Origin: Phaeoceros laevis
Taxonomy: Eukaryota; Anthocerotophyta; Anthocerotopsida; Notothyladales
Length of the DNA: 49,880 nucleotides
Direction of reading: 5' to 3'
Assembly: GCA_049999765.1 (NCBI GenBank)
Contig: JBNGIQ010005346.1
Coordinates: 1-49,880, forward strand
Positions within the stretch are counted from its first letter, which is position 1; each line of letters opens with the position of its first letter. Positions 11,797 through 24,600 of this stretch are shown here, piece by piece. A program made the position numbers and the translations under genes. The notes beneath the pieces are model-generated. The model had not been told where the DNA came from. It saw only the letters and a list, made by a program, of their open reading frames with translations, and did not search any database.

Positions 11797-14700
11797 TTAA
11801 CCAATCCAACGTAGAATGCCATCTTCTTGGAGTGCAGCAACAATTTCGATACAAGCGTCCAGCTTTACCTGGAAATGCAAAAACAAGATAGTCAGTCCCT
11901 CTTGCATTCAACGATTACCTAAAAAAGCATACAGAACTCTGCACAAAAAAGAGTGAACGCAATTACCCTGCGGAACTTGCTATTAACGAATCTGCATTGA
12001 TGCAAAGATGCCCCTTCCAGCACCCAGCTCTCTAGTAAGTCAAATGTATGGTTTACAAATCCTAGCTCCAGCTTTTTGTTTGCCTGAAATGGTGAGCAGA
12101 GCAAGTAGTTTCCAGGTAAGAGAAGGCATCTTCTTGGCTAGACTAGCAACTGTGGACTAAAAGCTGTGTGTGGATGGGTGTGAATAGGGCTCTGTTACCT
12201 GCAATAATTTGCCACCTGTGGCAAGTGAACGCAAACCAACTCGATCCTACACCAGGCACACAGCAGCACACTTCAGAATTTGCTAGTAAGGGCAAAGACT
12301 CTTCCACAAGCCTTATCTGAGGTACTAGACCCAGATGCAACGCAAGCATTCATGAACGTAGCTGAGAATACAAATGTGACAGCAAGTAATTCCGGAAAAC
12401 TAAATTGTTGGCAGTGAAACTTACCTTGTGCCGAACCACGAAAAGGAATTGAGCAGCAGGGTCACGATTGCTCACGTCCAATCTGGTTTCCAGGGACCAG
12501 CCTCGACCTGGGCCGCGCTGTCGAGCCACATAGTAGCCCGCCTCACCTGCCGTTCGCAGTGCAATAACAAGCCCATCTTTTAATTGACCAATTGCCAAAC
12601 CAGCAACTGCACTCTTAACGGGCTCTACACTATCCTGACTCTCATGAATGCTTCCCATAGTCGAGAGGCCCCCTTCTCTTTCACATTTTACATCGACAGG
12701 TGAAGCAAACCGCGAGCTAGGGTTTGTCATCTGACCGCGCCCACTTACACTGGTGGCATGGTCAGCTCGCTCCAAAGCGCTCAAATTAGCTTCTCTTTCA
12801 TTGGCAGTAAAAGTTTCACCGATAACATGCTGCTTTCTCCGACCTGACCTTTTCCTGCCCTTCTTTCCATTCTTTAAATATACACTTCTCCCTTCTCGGT
12901 GACCAACTGTGGCAGGCATCCCACCTTCCTGTGGATGGCCTCTTTTGTCTGAATGCAGGTACATCTGCTTGTGTTTGTAGTCTGTGCTGGTTTGAGAATC
13001 TGCATACTGCTGATCTTCGTCTCTGTCTCGAGCACTGTCTTTCTCAAAAGCATCTTCCTTCTCTTCTAGCAACAAGGAGTTCCACTCCTCAGGCTCAGAG
13101 AGGTCTGCCTGAGGTATGAAGTTGTCCATAAAAAACGAGCGCAGTACAACTACAGCTTTTGCCCGAATCTCGGTCCAAACTTCTTCGCTGTAATCCGCAC
13201 TCCTAGGCAGAATCAGTACATTTGGCATCTCCTTTAACTGCAAAGTCAAAGACAAAGAACAGAATTACAAGCAGGCCCTTGGACCAAGTTATTACACATA
13301 CTACTGGAGGCATTATGATCACATATACATGTAGTCCTTTTGTGAGTTTAGCCCAAGTTATCACACATACTACTAGAGGCATTACAGTCACGTACAGTCA
13401 TTGTGTGAGCAACAACAAACACAAACAGTCTCATTGATGCTTGTTCAAGAAAGCCGAGCTGTAAGCCTCACCCAAGCTTCTGCCCACTGAGGCCCTTCTG
13501 CTCCATCCAGTGCCAAGCCTGCTAAGGTGCCGTCTACCAGGGATTGCTTCACCGCAGAATCATCAAGCAGGTGACAGCTACTTGAGCTGACGAGCAGCGC
13601 TCCTGGGAAGCCGCATGCACTACACTATCAGGTTGTGCAGAGAGAATCAGTCCTGCATCTACCCTTGCGAGCTGTGCAGAACAGTGGAGTGCAAACACTG
13701 CATCTCGAACTATGCCCCCTCCGCCACACGTACATCTTGGACATCTGGGGACACCAAGTACAACAAGAGAGGACAGATGTACAAACCTTCTTTGATATGT
13801 TGGAGTGCTTCACTATTAATGATCTGCATAGTATCATTTGTAAGGCGACAGTGCAGTGATACTACGTCGCTGAGGGAAAGCAACTCTTTCAAACTTGCTA
13901 CCCTCCGCACAGCAGCAGGAAAGCCCCGGTGCATAACGGGACCTCTTGCCTGTATGCATCCAGGTGTATTGAGTAAGTAAAGGCCATAGAGAACTAAAAT
14001 TGAGTTTATGCACCAGCTGCAACATAGACCAAAGACGTGGTTGAACACTAACTGGCAGGCAGGAGCATTTCTTGAGGGTAACCTCACTGCAATGGCAGCC
14101 TCTGTGCACGTCCTAGAAAATGAGATACTACCAGATACCAAACCCCTCATTCATTCTATCAAAAGTTGACGGACATACCTCGTCGGTGTCAAAGTAAATT
14201 ACTTGCATCTTGAATGCCACACTCCTAGCAGCCACCGCGTATGCTGATGATGAAACTCCTACGATACCAAGCACCAGATCACGACATCTCCTCATTCCTC
14301 GTATTGCAACCTGTCCTGTCCCAACGACCCCAGGACTCGAAAAACCATGCCCGCCTAAAATGTGTGTGTGTCTCAGTAGCCCCAACATAAGAGCCATTAC
14401 TGTGTCTGCAACTTCATCTGATCGGCTGGTATCCACATGGACAAGCTGAAGCCCTAGATCATTGGCGATTGCAGAATCTACCCCTTTGTCCACTGATCCC
14501 AAACAAAGTACGAGCTGCCACGCGTGAAGACATTGCTGTGCTGCTCGCGGTAAGTAGGCAAGAGTATGAAGCAACACAGCAGCAGCCGCCTCAATCTTTC
14601 CTTCTGACACATGAGAAAGACTGACATGCTCCACTACAGCCACACCAGCAAGGGCTTCCGCTTCCAGGTGACAATCTTCTAAGCAATTTAGGGCAACCAC

Positions 14701-15069
14701 CAAAGGCAGCCTAACCTCTTCCTCGTCAGAATCATCGTCATAGAAGGAGGTTTTGCTTTCCTCCTGATTGCTGTTCATAGTCCTCGCAGCAACTGGAGAA
14801 AGCACTATGCCCTCCTCATCGGATTCCTGCTCACTTAGAAGAGTAGTTTTGCCCTCCCGTTGAGTACTACTGGTGCTGCTGCTGGGCAGAGAGACATTCC
14901 TGCCGACCGAAGAAGCATTTTGGCTTACCTTCGAGGGGTTTGCATTGCCTTTGGTGGCATCTCCACGGAAGCTGGGTAAGTAATCAGTTTCTGGCCTCCC
15001 ATTGTTGCCTTCTTTAGGAGCATCCTTACTCTCTGTCCCGGAGTTTCCAAGCGTAATCCCTTTTGCCAT
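11797..15069 (-). CDS. AN: ANGUSTIFOLIA, plant CtBP/BARS-like protein, seven exons, 744 aa
   Basis: Plant C-terminal-binding-protein relative that controls cell shape, microtubules and stress responses in Arabidopsis (family knowledge). Exons (minus): 14179-15069, 13787-13949, 13472-13602, 12425-13237, 12199-12246, 11967-12083, 11797-11868; 2235 nt in frame. Residues 1-120 are Ser- and acid-rich. The dehydrogenase-like domain runs from about 120 to 430, with LVVALNCLEDC, SHVSEGKIEAAAAVLLHTLA, LVHVDTSRSDEVADTVMALM, LTNDTMQIINSEALQHI, DGAEGPQW and EMPNVLILPRSADYSEEVW. The Rossmann motif reads GIVGVSSSAYA instead of GxGxxG, as usual for plant AN. A variable linker with a KKGRKRSGRRKQ basic cluster follows, then the plant-only C-terminal module (GYYVARQRGPGRGWSLETR, DPAAQFLF, GLRSLATGGKLLQ, SWVLEG, ending GILRWIG). 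The main ATG is preceded by an overlapping upstream ORF. The neighbour METTL13 gene is divergent. Confidence 0.93.
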
Positions 15070-15184
15070 TCCCGCTACCTTGTGCCCCAAGGGCCACAAC
15101 CGTCAACTCAACAAAATTGTGCGAAGCTCTAAGGTCATTCTCCAAATGACCAGGAGAAGTGTCAGAGCTTGAAAAATGGGGCAT
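15026..15184 (-). other. upstream ORF overlapping the ANGUSTIFOLIA start
   Basis: An ATG at 15184 opens a 52-codon frame (begins MPHFSSSDTSPGHLENDL) that is out of frame with ANGUSTIFOLIA and ends at 15026, 44 nt past the main ATG at 15069. If it lies in the transcript it would reduce translation of the main frame, or mark a spliced alternative first exon. Its central VVALGAQ is faintly like the VVALNCLED start of the AN core, which may be chance. Confidence 0.4.
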
Positions 15185-15728
15185 CTCGACAGCCTCTACT
15201 GATGGTAACAGAGGATAGTAGCTCTGTGACTGTGTACTTATACATTTTCGAGCGCGAGTATGGCAACCTCACTTCTGCCTCCACAGAACGGAGTCCCTGT
15301 TGTTGGGCACCTTCGATTTGCCTTGCACTGAAGTCGACTGGCCTGATGAAAGCAACACATTGCAGTAGTGGCACCGCGTCCGGACCTGAGCAGACTGACA
15401 TGTACGCGCTGGTACCAAACGATTAGTGACAGGATGGAAGCATCGTACGGCCAAGGCACGTAAATCGTACAGAGAACACAGCATCACGCGAGCGATACTG
15501 TAGGTTCGTCTCCTGTGGCCGACTTTCAACAAGCCACCATTTGCCACGAGGGCCCTCATTTTGCCGCACCTTGAACGCCTCGGACTGATTTCGACCATCT
15601 AAAGTAACTTGGGTTTCACCTGGAGAGGTGGTTATCTTAAACCCTGCGCCGGCGGACCACGAGATGGTGATTGAGAATCACCAGACTGGTGCCGAGTAAA
15701 CCGATCATTCAAAACTGGGAGAGGCTGG
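15070..15728. promoter_or_regulatory. shared divergent promoter, ANGUSTIFOLIA and METTL13-like genes
   Basis: The 659 bp between two divergent start codons must contain both leaders and promoters. No classic TATA box or known element stands out. Confidence 0.5.
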
Positions 15729-18700
15729 ATGGCTATGGAGGTGGCTCTGCCGAAGGAGTTGTCCGAATTCCAGGATGCTAAGTTTTGGGACACCTTCTTT
15801 CGGATGCGCGATGGCAAGCCGTTTGAATGGTACGGGGAGTGGGAGGAGCTAGCAGACCTGCTGACTGTACACTGCGATTTGCGGCCGGAGCAGGAACCTA
15901 GGATATTGGTTCCTGGTTGTGGAAATTCGACAATGTCTGCTGCCATGTACGACGCGGGACTTCTGCAAATCACCAATATCGATTTCTCCAGGGTGGTGAT
16001 AGCCGAAATGTTGCAGCTACATGTTCGCACTCGGCAGAAGATGCGGTGGCTTGTTATGGACATGACTCAAATGCAGGTGCCTTTTTTTCTCTGACTTGCG
16101 AGATTCATGGTCAACTATGTTCCTGGCATAGGCTGAGCTGGGTTGAGATTTTTGAAAATTATGGAGCAGAATTGCTCTTCAGCTGGTAGATTCTCCAACT
16201 GATGAAGCTCCGAATCTGGTAGACGGAGGAGCTTTTTGAGCTGATGGTGTAATTTCTGATCCAGCAGGTTTGCCTTTGGTCCACGAGAAACCTGACAATT
16301 CATCATTGCATAGGCCAGATGTGAAGGTTTGGCAACCACATCCGACCTAATTGTCTCAGTGCCTAATCACGTTGTTTTCCAGTTTGCAGATGAATCTTTC
16401 GATTTTGTCCTTGACAAGGGAGGCCTGGATGCTCTAATGGCCGACGAAGATTCAACTGCAGGACGTCGATTTCTCTCAGAGGTAGGGAGGTGGTCTGGGT
16501 GTCCACTACGTATTGTTGGTCAAAAGAATTGACTGTCGGCAACTGACCATGTGAGCTGCTCTGCAGGTCGGGCGAGTATTGGCCAAAGGTGGCAGATTTG
16601 CATGCATTACGTTGGCTCAAAGGCATGTTATTGGTCAGTGAAGCAGTATAAAATCTCCTACGGAAGCGCTCTGTTTGTATTTTGCGCCTATACACTGTTC
16701 AGGCAATCTGCTGGTCATTGTCAACTAGGCTTCTGATGCCCCTCTGGTTCTGCCATTTTGTAGAGCTCCTGCTATCACGTTTTAGAGAGGGGTGGAAGTT
16801 CAATCTGTATCGAGTACCACAGGTGTCAAAGTCTCCGCTTGTCCCGTTTCTGGTTGTCGGGAGAAAGGAAGGCTCGAAAAAGATGCATACAGTCATGGCT
16901 AATTTTGAAGATCCCAAACTTCCTCGAATACCAGATAAGCAGGTATTTCGCTGTGTACTTTATGGTTGTGGGGTTCTAGTGCGGTTTTGGATTTGTAGAC
17001 ACATCTGGTCAACAATTGACTTACATTGAGGTGCCACTGCTTACTTTGTTTGCCAGGGTAGGCCTTTGATGGAAGTAATTGAGAAAGAGAACAAATTTCG
17101 CAAGTTGGGGAGTCGAATTTTTGGACCTGATCATGTATCTGAGGACATTTTTAAGGCCCTTCATCCTGGTCGTAGGCTCATGATGACGTTGGGTGGCGAA
17201 GGCCTTTCTAAGTTTTTCTACAAGTCCTGGGTTTTGGATGCCAAATCGGAGTCATCTAAACCAGTGCATGGGTGTGCTGTCTTTCTTGTGCCAAAGGTGA
17301 GATACAGCTTCGGGCGTGTTGGGTTTTTGTTGTCCTTCTGCTCAGTGTATTCCTCTTGTTTTGGTCACGAGATCAGTTATCTGTATTCTGCTTGTGCAGG
17401 GCAGGGCACACGAGTGGCTCTTCTCATCAGAGGAAGGGCACTGGCAGGTGGCAGAGAGCGCAAAAGCCAGTCGGCTGATACTGGTAGACTATCAGAACCC
17501 TTAAAGTTGTTCCAAGTTGGAAGCCTTTACTATGATGATTGGGCTAATCCGCTGCTGTGTATCCCCATCGCAGGTTTTTCTTGATACCAAGCACTACCCA
17601 GATAATCTGCAATTGATACAGGTTGAAATCTGCTACGAGCCTTTGTCACATTTAATTCAGGGTTTTGCATATGTTTGGTACTAAGTTGGCTTACTTTGTG
17701 CAGGATGATTTTTCTCCCCTTGTAAGGATGATACTACCTGAAGATTGTAGAGACAGAGATGATGTCCCGTAAGTCATAGTGCTGCTGATGCTAGTCTGCC
17801 CCAGGTGTTTGAGGAGTAGTTTGTCTTCTTTATCCATTCTATGACAATGTTTGTCAGCGAGCTGCATGGCAGGTTGTTTATTGCTCCACCTTGGGTGCTT
17901 GCAGGTACATGACGATGGGTGATGGGGTCGCAAACCGGGTAGTTCTGCAAGAGGTAGGAACCTTGTTCACGGACTTTGGAGGCTTCTTCGCATTGTGTGC
18001 TTCACTCATTTCCTTTCTGCATTGTGATTGGTTTGTGTTTTGTTTTTTAATATTGAGAGAAGGTGGGGCACGGCTTGACAGAAAGACTCTTCGCTCACTG
18101 GTGCCATGCTGGTAGAAGATGTTGAGGTGGATGAAGGAGAGAAAAGCGGCAGTCAGTCAACAGTAATGAAGTACTTCAGGCGCCTCGTCTTTAGAAGAAA
18201 CCCAAACCTTATACAGTCAGAGGCTTTGCTTATCAAAAGCGAGAAGCCTTCCTCCGTGAAGGGCAGACGATCGGCACATGGGAAGCGGAAAAGCAAAAGT
18301 GCAAAAGAAGGTGAGGTTTGTCTTTTCTGAATATTTTACTATTCTTTGAAAAGTCCAACGAGTGTGTGAATCTCGTGTTGGTAAGAGTGTGCTTTACGTT
18401 TTCTTTCCCTACGATGTGAACAGGTTTGTCGACTGAGTTCAAAGTTGACCACAGCTACCTAGCAAGCCCTTATCATGCTGGAATGGTCGCTGGACTTTCT
18501 CTGATTGCTGACAACATTGACTGTTGGCTTTCTGGGCACGAGCAGGTATGTGCATGGTTGTTTGAGATTGAGCCAAGTCAGCCAGTAGACGAAGTATTAT
18601 GCTGACCAGAGTTTTTACCATTCCCTGCCCCATTATCTGTGATGCTTACCAGATCAAGATGATGGTTGTGGGGCTTGGAGCTGGGCTTCTTCCCATGTTC

Positions 18701-19827
18701 GTGCACAACCACTTGCCGATTCAGAAAATTCAGGTTTCATGTGCTTCCACGGCAGCTGATGCCTTGCATGTCTTCCGTCTAATGAAATTCATAAACCACT
18801 TGCATCCGGTTGCGTACAGATAGTGGAACTAGACCGAGGAGTGGGCGAGTTGGCCAAGCGCCATTTTGGTTTCATAGAAAACGACCGCATGCAGGTATTC
18901 TGTCATCGAACCATCCCTTTCCACGGGCTCCTTTTTCTGCTTCGTAGAAATGATCAAACGGCCAATCACATACGGTGGTTAACGATTGCAGCTGCAAGTC
19001 GGAGACGGAATCGAGGCGGTTGAAGCAATTGCAAGGCTTGCAGCACAGCGTGACCTCCTCCGAGCTACTGGAAAGTACAACCCCGCGGACTCCACCCAGG
19101 ATTCAGCAACGAGTGTGGTTGAGTCCGACCTGAAGAACTTGAAATTCCGTGAAGAGGAGGATGTTTCTGTAGCCAAGGAGGAGGACCCTAGAGTGCATAT
19201 GATCCTAGTGGATGCCGATTCTGAAAACCCGAGGTAATGGAACCTCTGCCAGATGCAGATGCTACTCCTGGTGTGCTCATCCTTGTCATCTGACTCTCTC
19301 TGCCTTCCTTTGTTCGAGGGCAGCACTGGATTGAGCTGTCCACCGCCAGAGTTCCTGGACAAGTCGTTTCTCAGGGCCGCAAGATCAGCCCTGGTGGAAG
19401 GAGGCATTCTCATCATCAACGTCGTGTCGCGGATAGAACCCCCTTGCGCGGCGGCGGTGGCGTCGCTCAAAGAGGTGAGGGCAGCAACGGCAGCTCTTGT
19501 CGTTGGTCCTTCTTTGTCGTTCTTCTTTCGTTGTTGTCCAGACAGTCGGTTGGGCCCTCACATCTTGCAGTGATTGCCGAAGGGGAAGTGGGAATGATTG
19601 GGATATTTATGGTTGCTTGCTTCCCTGTTCAGCTGTACGAGGAAGTATACGAGCTGAAAATCGACGAGGACATCAACCGCGTGTTGTTCGCGCTACCGAC
19701 GCGCTCGGCCACGGAGTCCATTTTGACGGCGGGCCAGCGGTTGAAGAGGACGGCCACGGACTTCGGGCCCTGGTGCAACGGGCCCAATCTGGAAGGCCTT
19801 CTCAAAGACTTAGAGCGCCTTAAATGA
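15729..19827 (+). CDS. METTL13: METTL13-type dual methyltransferase (eEF1A lysine and N-terminus), 16 exons, 757 aa
   Basis: In animals this family methylates the N-terminus and Lys55 of translation factor eEF1A using S-adenosylmethionine. Exons: 15729-16076, 16383-16481, 16567-16633, 16764-16942, 17057-17296, 17400-17483, 17574-17621, 17704-17768, 17905-17953, 18082-18310, 18424-18545, 18653-18733, 18820-18894, 18992-19233, 19324-19474, 19633-19827; 2274 nt in frame. The N-terminal methyltransferase domain shows FWDTFF, SAM motif I ILVPGCGNS (residues 59-67), acidic NIDFS, FDFVLDKGGLDAL and GRVLAKGGRFACITLAQ. The middle has YFRRLVFRRNPNLIQSEA. The C-terminal spermidine-synthase-like domain shows MMVVGLGAGLLPMFVHNH (near 515) and IVELDRGVGELAKRHFGF, then LSCPPPEFL. 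The start MAMEVALP gives a first exon that begins directly at the domain. Length fits plant homologues (human 699 aa). Confidence 0.92.
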
Positions 19828-21616
19828 CGCCGGCGTCTGTGGTTGGTCTGTCACTGGCTTAATAACTAGACGTCTGTTTCCGTGACGCCAGGTGGCCCCC
19901 CGTGTGCCCACCGACAACGCCAAGATGGCCGACATGCCCGGGCGTTGCCTTTGCTGCCTTCCTGCCTGCCCGTCAACCACGACCGCCGGTCGCCCAACCG
20001 CGGCGGTCGTAACTTGAAAGAAAGCACGAGACGGTCGGTCAGGCGTGATTCACTTCATTTCATGGAGTAGGCGCGCTTGGATGGAGACGCGCGGCACCTA
20101 ACTCGAGGAAGGTGCAGTGACAGAGCGCCCGGGCTAGCGCTGCCCGCGGCAACCGGGGTGCTTCGGGGAGGTATAGTCCGGGGGCACCCTGGCGCGGCCA
20201 CGACGCCGCGCTCTTTTTGTATATTCTGTTCCTTCAATGCAGCCAGCCTGACTGGCTGCGTTTTGTATTTTATCGCAGGCTTTCCCTCCATCGCCGTGGC
20301 CTGTTCAAGGAAGGCTGGCAGGAGCTGTTCATCCTCGTCCAGGGCGGGAGAGAGGAGCGCCCGCAGAGCACAGCCAGAGTCGAGCCGGAGCCAAGCCATG
20401 CCAGCCAGCGCCTTCTTGCAGATACGTAGATAGATCTGGAATCGCACCGGGAGGCGCGGCAATGCCCGGGGATGGAGCTGCTGTGCCGGGCGTCTTCACC
20501 TGAGATGCTGCCGGTGCTGCTGGCGCTGGCTGCAACTCTGCCGAGGCCCAGGCCGCGTCCGCATTGGCGACGGGGCTGGCCCGGCGGGGTTTGAGGGAGG
20601 TTTAAACAGGAGCGCAGCGGGTGGATGGAGGAGAGGTGTCGAAATTAATTGCTCAGCCAGCTTCCCTGGATGTCAGAGTTTCTCTCCAGAATCAAGGCTC
20701 GCCTTGAACCTGGCCAGCACGTCAACGCGGCCGGGTGCGAGGATCCAGGTACTTGATGATGCCGCAAGGGATCCCGGGAAGTGCGTGGTCCTTGCCGGTG
20801 TACGATTTGGCGGGGGTTCGGCCTGAAATTCGGTGTAATTCGTGTGCGGATGGGGTTGGAAGCACGTAATTAGCAGCAATTTTGTGGCTTGCATGGTGGA
20901 TGGGACCGTAGAGTGGAATTTCGGGGTCCAGAAAATTGGTGCTTTCCGGCAACCGATTTTTAGTGCGGCTATGGAAGCTCAGATCTGATCCGGCTGTGCA
21001 GTTTGTAGAGTAAGGTCTCCTAGTAATGCGCGGAAGACTCCTCCGGTTTGCCCGAATGGGGTCCTAGCAGAGGTGTTACAGTAGGTTTGTCTAAGAGTCT
21101 CGCTGCCTTTTTTTCTGTCACATGGGTGATTTTCCTGCCGTTGATGTTAGTCCTACTCGCAAGTCTAGTGGTGTTGTGATGACGGACAGACCATATCTCT
21201 GCTTGTTCCATCCACCCAGGTCAATGTTTTGACACTCCATAGCCTTGGAATTACCTCGCACCGGGCTCCGTTTATAGGCGTGTTTCCCAGGATCGAAAGC
21301 TGGATGAATTCTAGACTGTGGAAGCTGAGCGTTCCTCCCGTGCGATCACTTTCTCTATTCCGTTTCTGACGAGCCGTGAAAATTTGACACTTGACTGGCC
21401 GCTTTCATGTGTGATGTCCAGGATGGGTGCGAGCAGCTCTGGCAAGCATCGACAAAGTATGTCTCCACCTTGCATGCGCCAATTCAAGCCCGTTCAAGTT
21501 GGCATTATCTGTGGTCAATAGGGGATAGACTTTAGGATTTTGTGGTGCTGCTATGGCCTTTCAGCCGAATTTTCTGTTCTTGTTATTTACAATGGTGTTC
21601 TGGTTTCTACAACCAG
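19828..21616. other. intergenic between METTL13-like and MAPKKK genes
   Basis: The first part is GC-rich 3' flank. Minus frames at 20055-20462 and 20329-20535 lack an ATG and match nothing. The right part should hold the MAPKKK promoter and its missing first exon. An ATG at 21423 (MGASSSGKHRQ, followed by a GTATGT donor) is a candidate, but its phase does not join the first confirmed exon. Confidence 0.45.
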
Positions 21617-24600
21617 GAGAGAGGCGAGAGGGTAGCAACAAACGGTCGAGGGGATGTGCAGCCATCACCAGCAGAGTTGGTTGGGAAGATGAGAGATGTC
21701 ACTCTTAATCTTGAGGACACAGCAAGTCTATCCACTGGTGTCGGACAGCAAGATGATGTATCACCCACAACTGCCTCTAGAGAACTTTGGGAGACTGGAA
21801 GTCTGAAGTCAAAACTTCCAAATGGGTTCTATTCCATCGTTCCGGTAATGTGGCCCTTTCTCTTTCAGGCTAGCGATTGGTGCTCCACTATGCTGTTTGT
21901 GTCGTCTGCAAAACTGTCATCCCTGTACCTTCCGTTCGTATTCTCACGGGTCTTGGCATTGCAGAATGACGACTTCAAGTCGCGGTTCCTGAAAGCTCTA
22001 CCAACATTTGAGGAGTTGCAAGGATTGGGAGCTGAAGCTCCTGGATCAGATCTGCTGATTGTGGATGCCAGAAGAGATCATGTTCTTACTGGATTGAAAG
22101 AGCTTGCTGCAGAATTAGTTAAAGATCTGGGGGCAAATGTCTCTCTCACTACAAAGAAGATAGCTGAAGTGGTGAGTCTTTCAAGTTCTGGGGCTATGGT
22201 TCATACAAACTGTACTATCCCCCGAGGAGCTCTTCTATTGGATGTGTTATTTGTCTGCACTTGCTCTCTCACTTCTTTAAACATTTTCCAAATAATGTAT
22301 TGTTGATTATATTTGATTTTAGTGCAAATGGCTATTAAATTTCGAATTCTCAGGTTGCTGACTTCTATGGAGGTCCCGTTTTTGAGGGTGGTGGTGTGAA
22401 GACTCACCCGGAAGAGAATTTGAAGGTTGTGAACGCTGGAGACTTATGCTTTCTTAGTCAAATCAAGAAGGGCTATTGCAGACCTCGGGCACTTCTCTTC
22501 AAAGTTCTAGCAGATCACGTGGGACTTCCCAGTCGGCTTTTAATGGTTAGGAGCAGCACATAGCTCTGTACAGGCTGTCCCTTCTAGTTTCTTTGGATTC
22601 CTGTCTTTGAATGTACTGATCCTTCAAAACTTTGTGATTACAGGGTTTGCAGTTAGAGTCTGTCCCTAGCAGCTCTCTCATATGTGCCATCCCGAATAAG
22701 CACCTTTCAAATGTTGTCACACTAAATGGTGTGGAGTTTATCGTAGATGTTCTTCGACATCCTGGCCATTTACGGCCTTTCTCCAGAAAGGTCCTCGTAA
22801 TGTACCACATTGCTGGTGCTGGAGACAGTGACTCTGCAGATTATGATTCCTGTGATTCACCTCTGGAGCCGAACAGTCCACTTTTTGGCTTTTCAGACAG
22901 GCCAGATAGTGAGAGGTAAACACCACCATGAACCGCTGTGCCTGCTGTCATGCTGCTTGTCTTGTGTGTGAAGTGATGGTTAATAGTAGAATGCAGCTAC
23001 ATGTTGGTTGCATCTATAGCATCATCATCCACGAAGCTGGTTGAAAATTTTCTTGCAGGGTGGTTTGCTGGCTTAAGCGTGTATAGAGAGAATGCCTTTG
23101 TAACTAAAGTTGGGAAAATCATTGAGTCCCAAAGTTTGACTGAGCCTGACTAAGTTGACTGCACTGTTTGACGGTACACAGTCCAGAGCATGATATGGAC
23201 AGTCAGCTACAGTGTATAAGAAGAGGACAATCCTCTCCTGTTACTGGGGCAATGATGAGCAATGGTCCTCTGTTGCGGCCCCCGTCAGGTTGTGAGGGAA
23301 AACTAAGGTGATTACTGGTGTCCATAAGTTTGTCCTACATCTTCAGATTTGAGTGAATGCAGACAGTCAAGCACTGAGGGTTCTGAATGTTGCATCTCAG
23401 TACGTCTGTCTAAAAGAAACTTCCCTTTGAGGCCTAATTTCTCTTTGCTGTTATGTATTGAGCTGTCGGGTCTGATGTTTGCAGTCCATCACAGAGTGAA
23501 CCTGATCTTGCAAATCCGTCTCGTCGTCGTCATCGAAGGAAAGCTGGGCCAGATGATCATCCCTTTGTTTACAGGTCTGTATCTACCATTAAGCGATGTT
23601 ATCTAACCTGGTAATGAAGCAACCGGTGAATCCTGACGTTCCATGATACTTTTCAGCTCTGCCTACAGCCCTGAGCATTTGTATGAGGTCTTGCCCCATC
23701 AAGGCAAGTTGAATGCAGAAGGTGCTAGGAGTTTCCCTTCAAGGTTAGAACACGACCATAATCTATGTTTAGTGTTCTTGTAAGAACTTATGCACTGCCA
23801 GTAAAATATGTAAGATGCCCATGAATGTGGTTACTTTGTGGCGGTACTTGTAGTCTTATAAGTTGTCTTCTTTGTCGCAGCCCTGAGCATCCGCAAGCAC
23901 GATTCAGGTCTGTCAAGCGCGTTGGCTCTGAAGATGGAAATGTGTCAAGGTACTTGTGGCATGTATGGGTTGGATTCTCTTTTTGATTTACAAAACAATT
24001 TTATTTTTGACTTCTGTATAAATTGTAGTTGTTGGAATGGCAGCAGTCCTGAGCATGCCGTGTTGCGAGCACGTGCACCATCTATGCTAAGCGGTAGTAG
24101 GCGTGGCCCTGGTGAGGATGTGGACTCAGTCACCGTTTCTAGGTACCTCTCTCACAAAGCATTGTGGCATTCCTAAAGCACCCGAGTCTGGTTGTGAGTC
24201 TTCCCAGCTTGCAGTCTTATGAGCCTGAAGAAGAAAAAGAATCCTTTTGTGCGATATGGATAGACTAAATGCACCCTAAGTCTACAGCATTATCCAATGT
24301 GGAATGTTAAGTATTCATGAGATTTCACATGGTGGGGTCAATATTTCTGGTGTTTGCTGTGCATGTCATTGGAACTAGCTCCCCACTGGCCGGCCCAGTG
24401 TGCCAACCAGCATCTGAAGTGTCTCAACAAGCAGATGTGGTTTCTAGGGACTTAAAATCTGAATCACCTCCGCTGGCCAATATTTGTGATAGGTCAGGCG
24501 AAGACATTCAGCTAGTTTTCCTCATCAGTTTAAGATCTTTTCAAAGCTTACTTAATTGGACTACCCCTGAAGTGGCGCAATAAAAGCTCCAAGATTTGGA

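Noticed and set aside
15068-15212. MPHFSSS frame as the true first exon of ANGUSTIFOLIA
   Set aside because: It needs an extra intron with a forced acceptor, while the downstream ATG at 15069 opens directly into the AN frame; kept only as a possible uORF.
20055-20600. Minus-strand Ala/Pro-rich open frames
   Set aside because: No ATG in frame after the upstream stop, no recognised domain and no clear splice partners.
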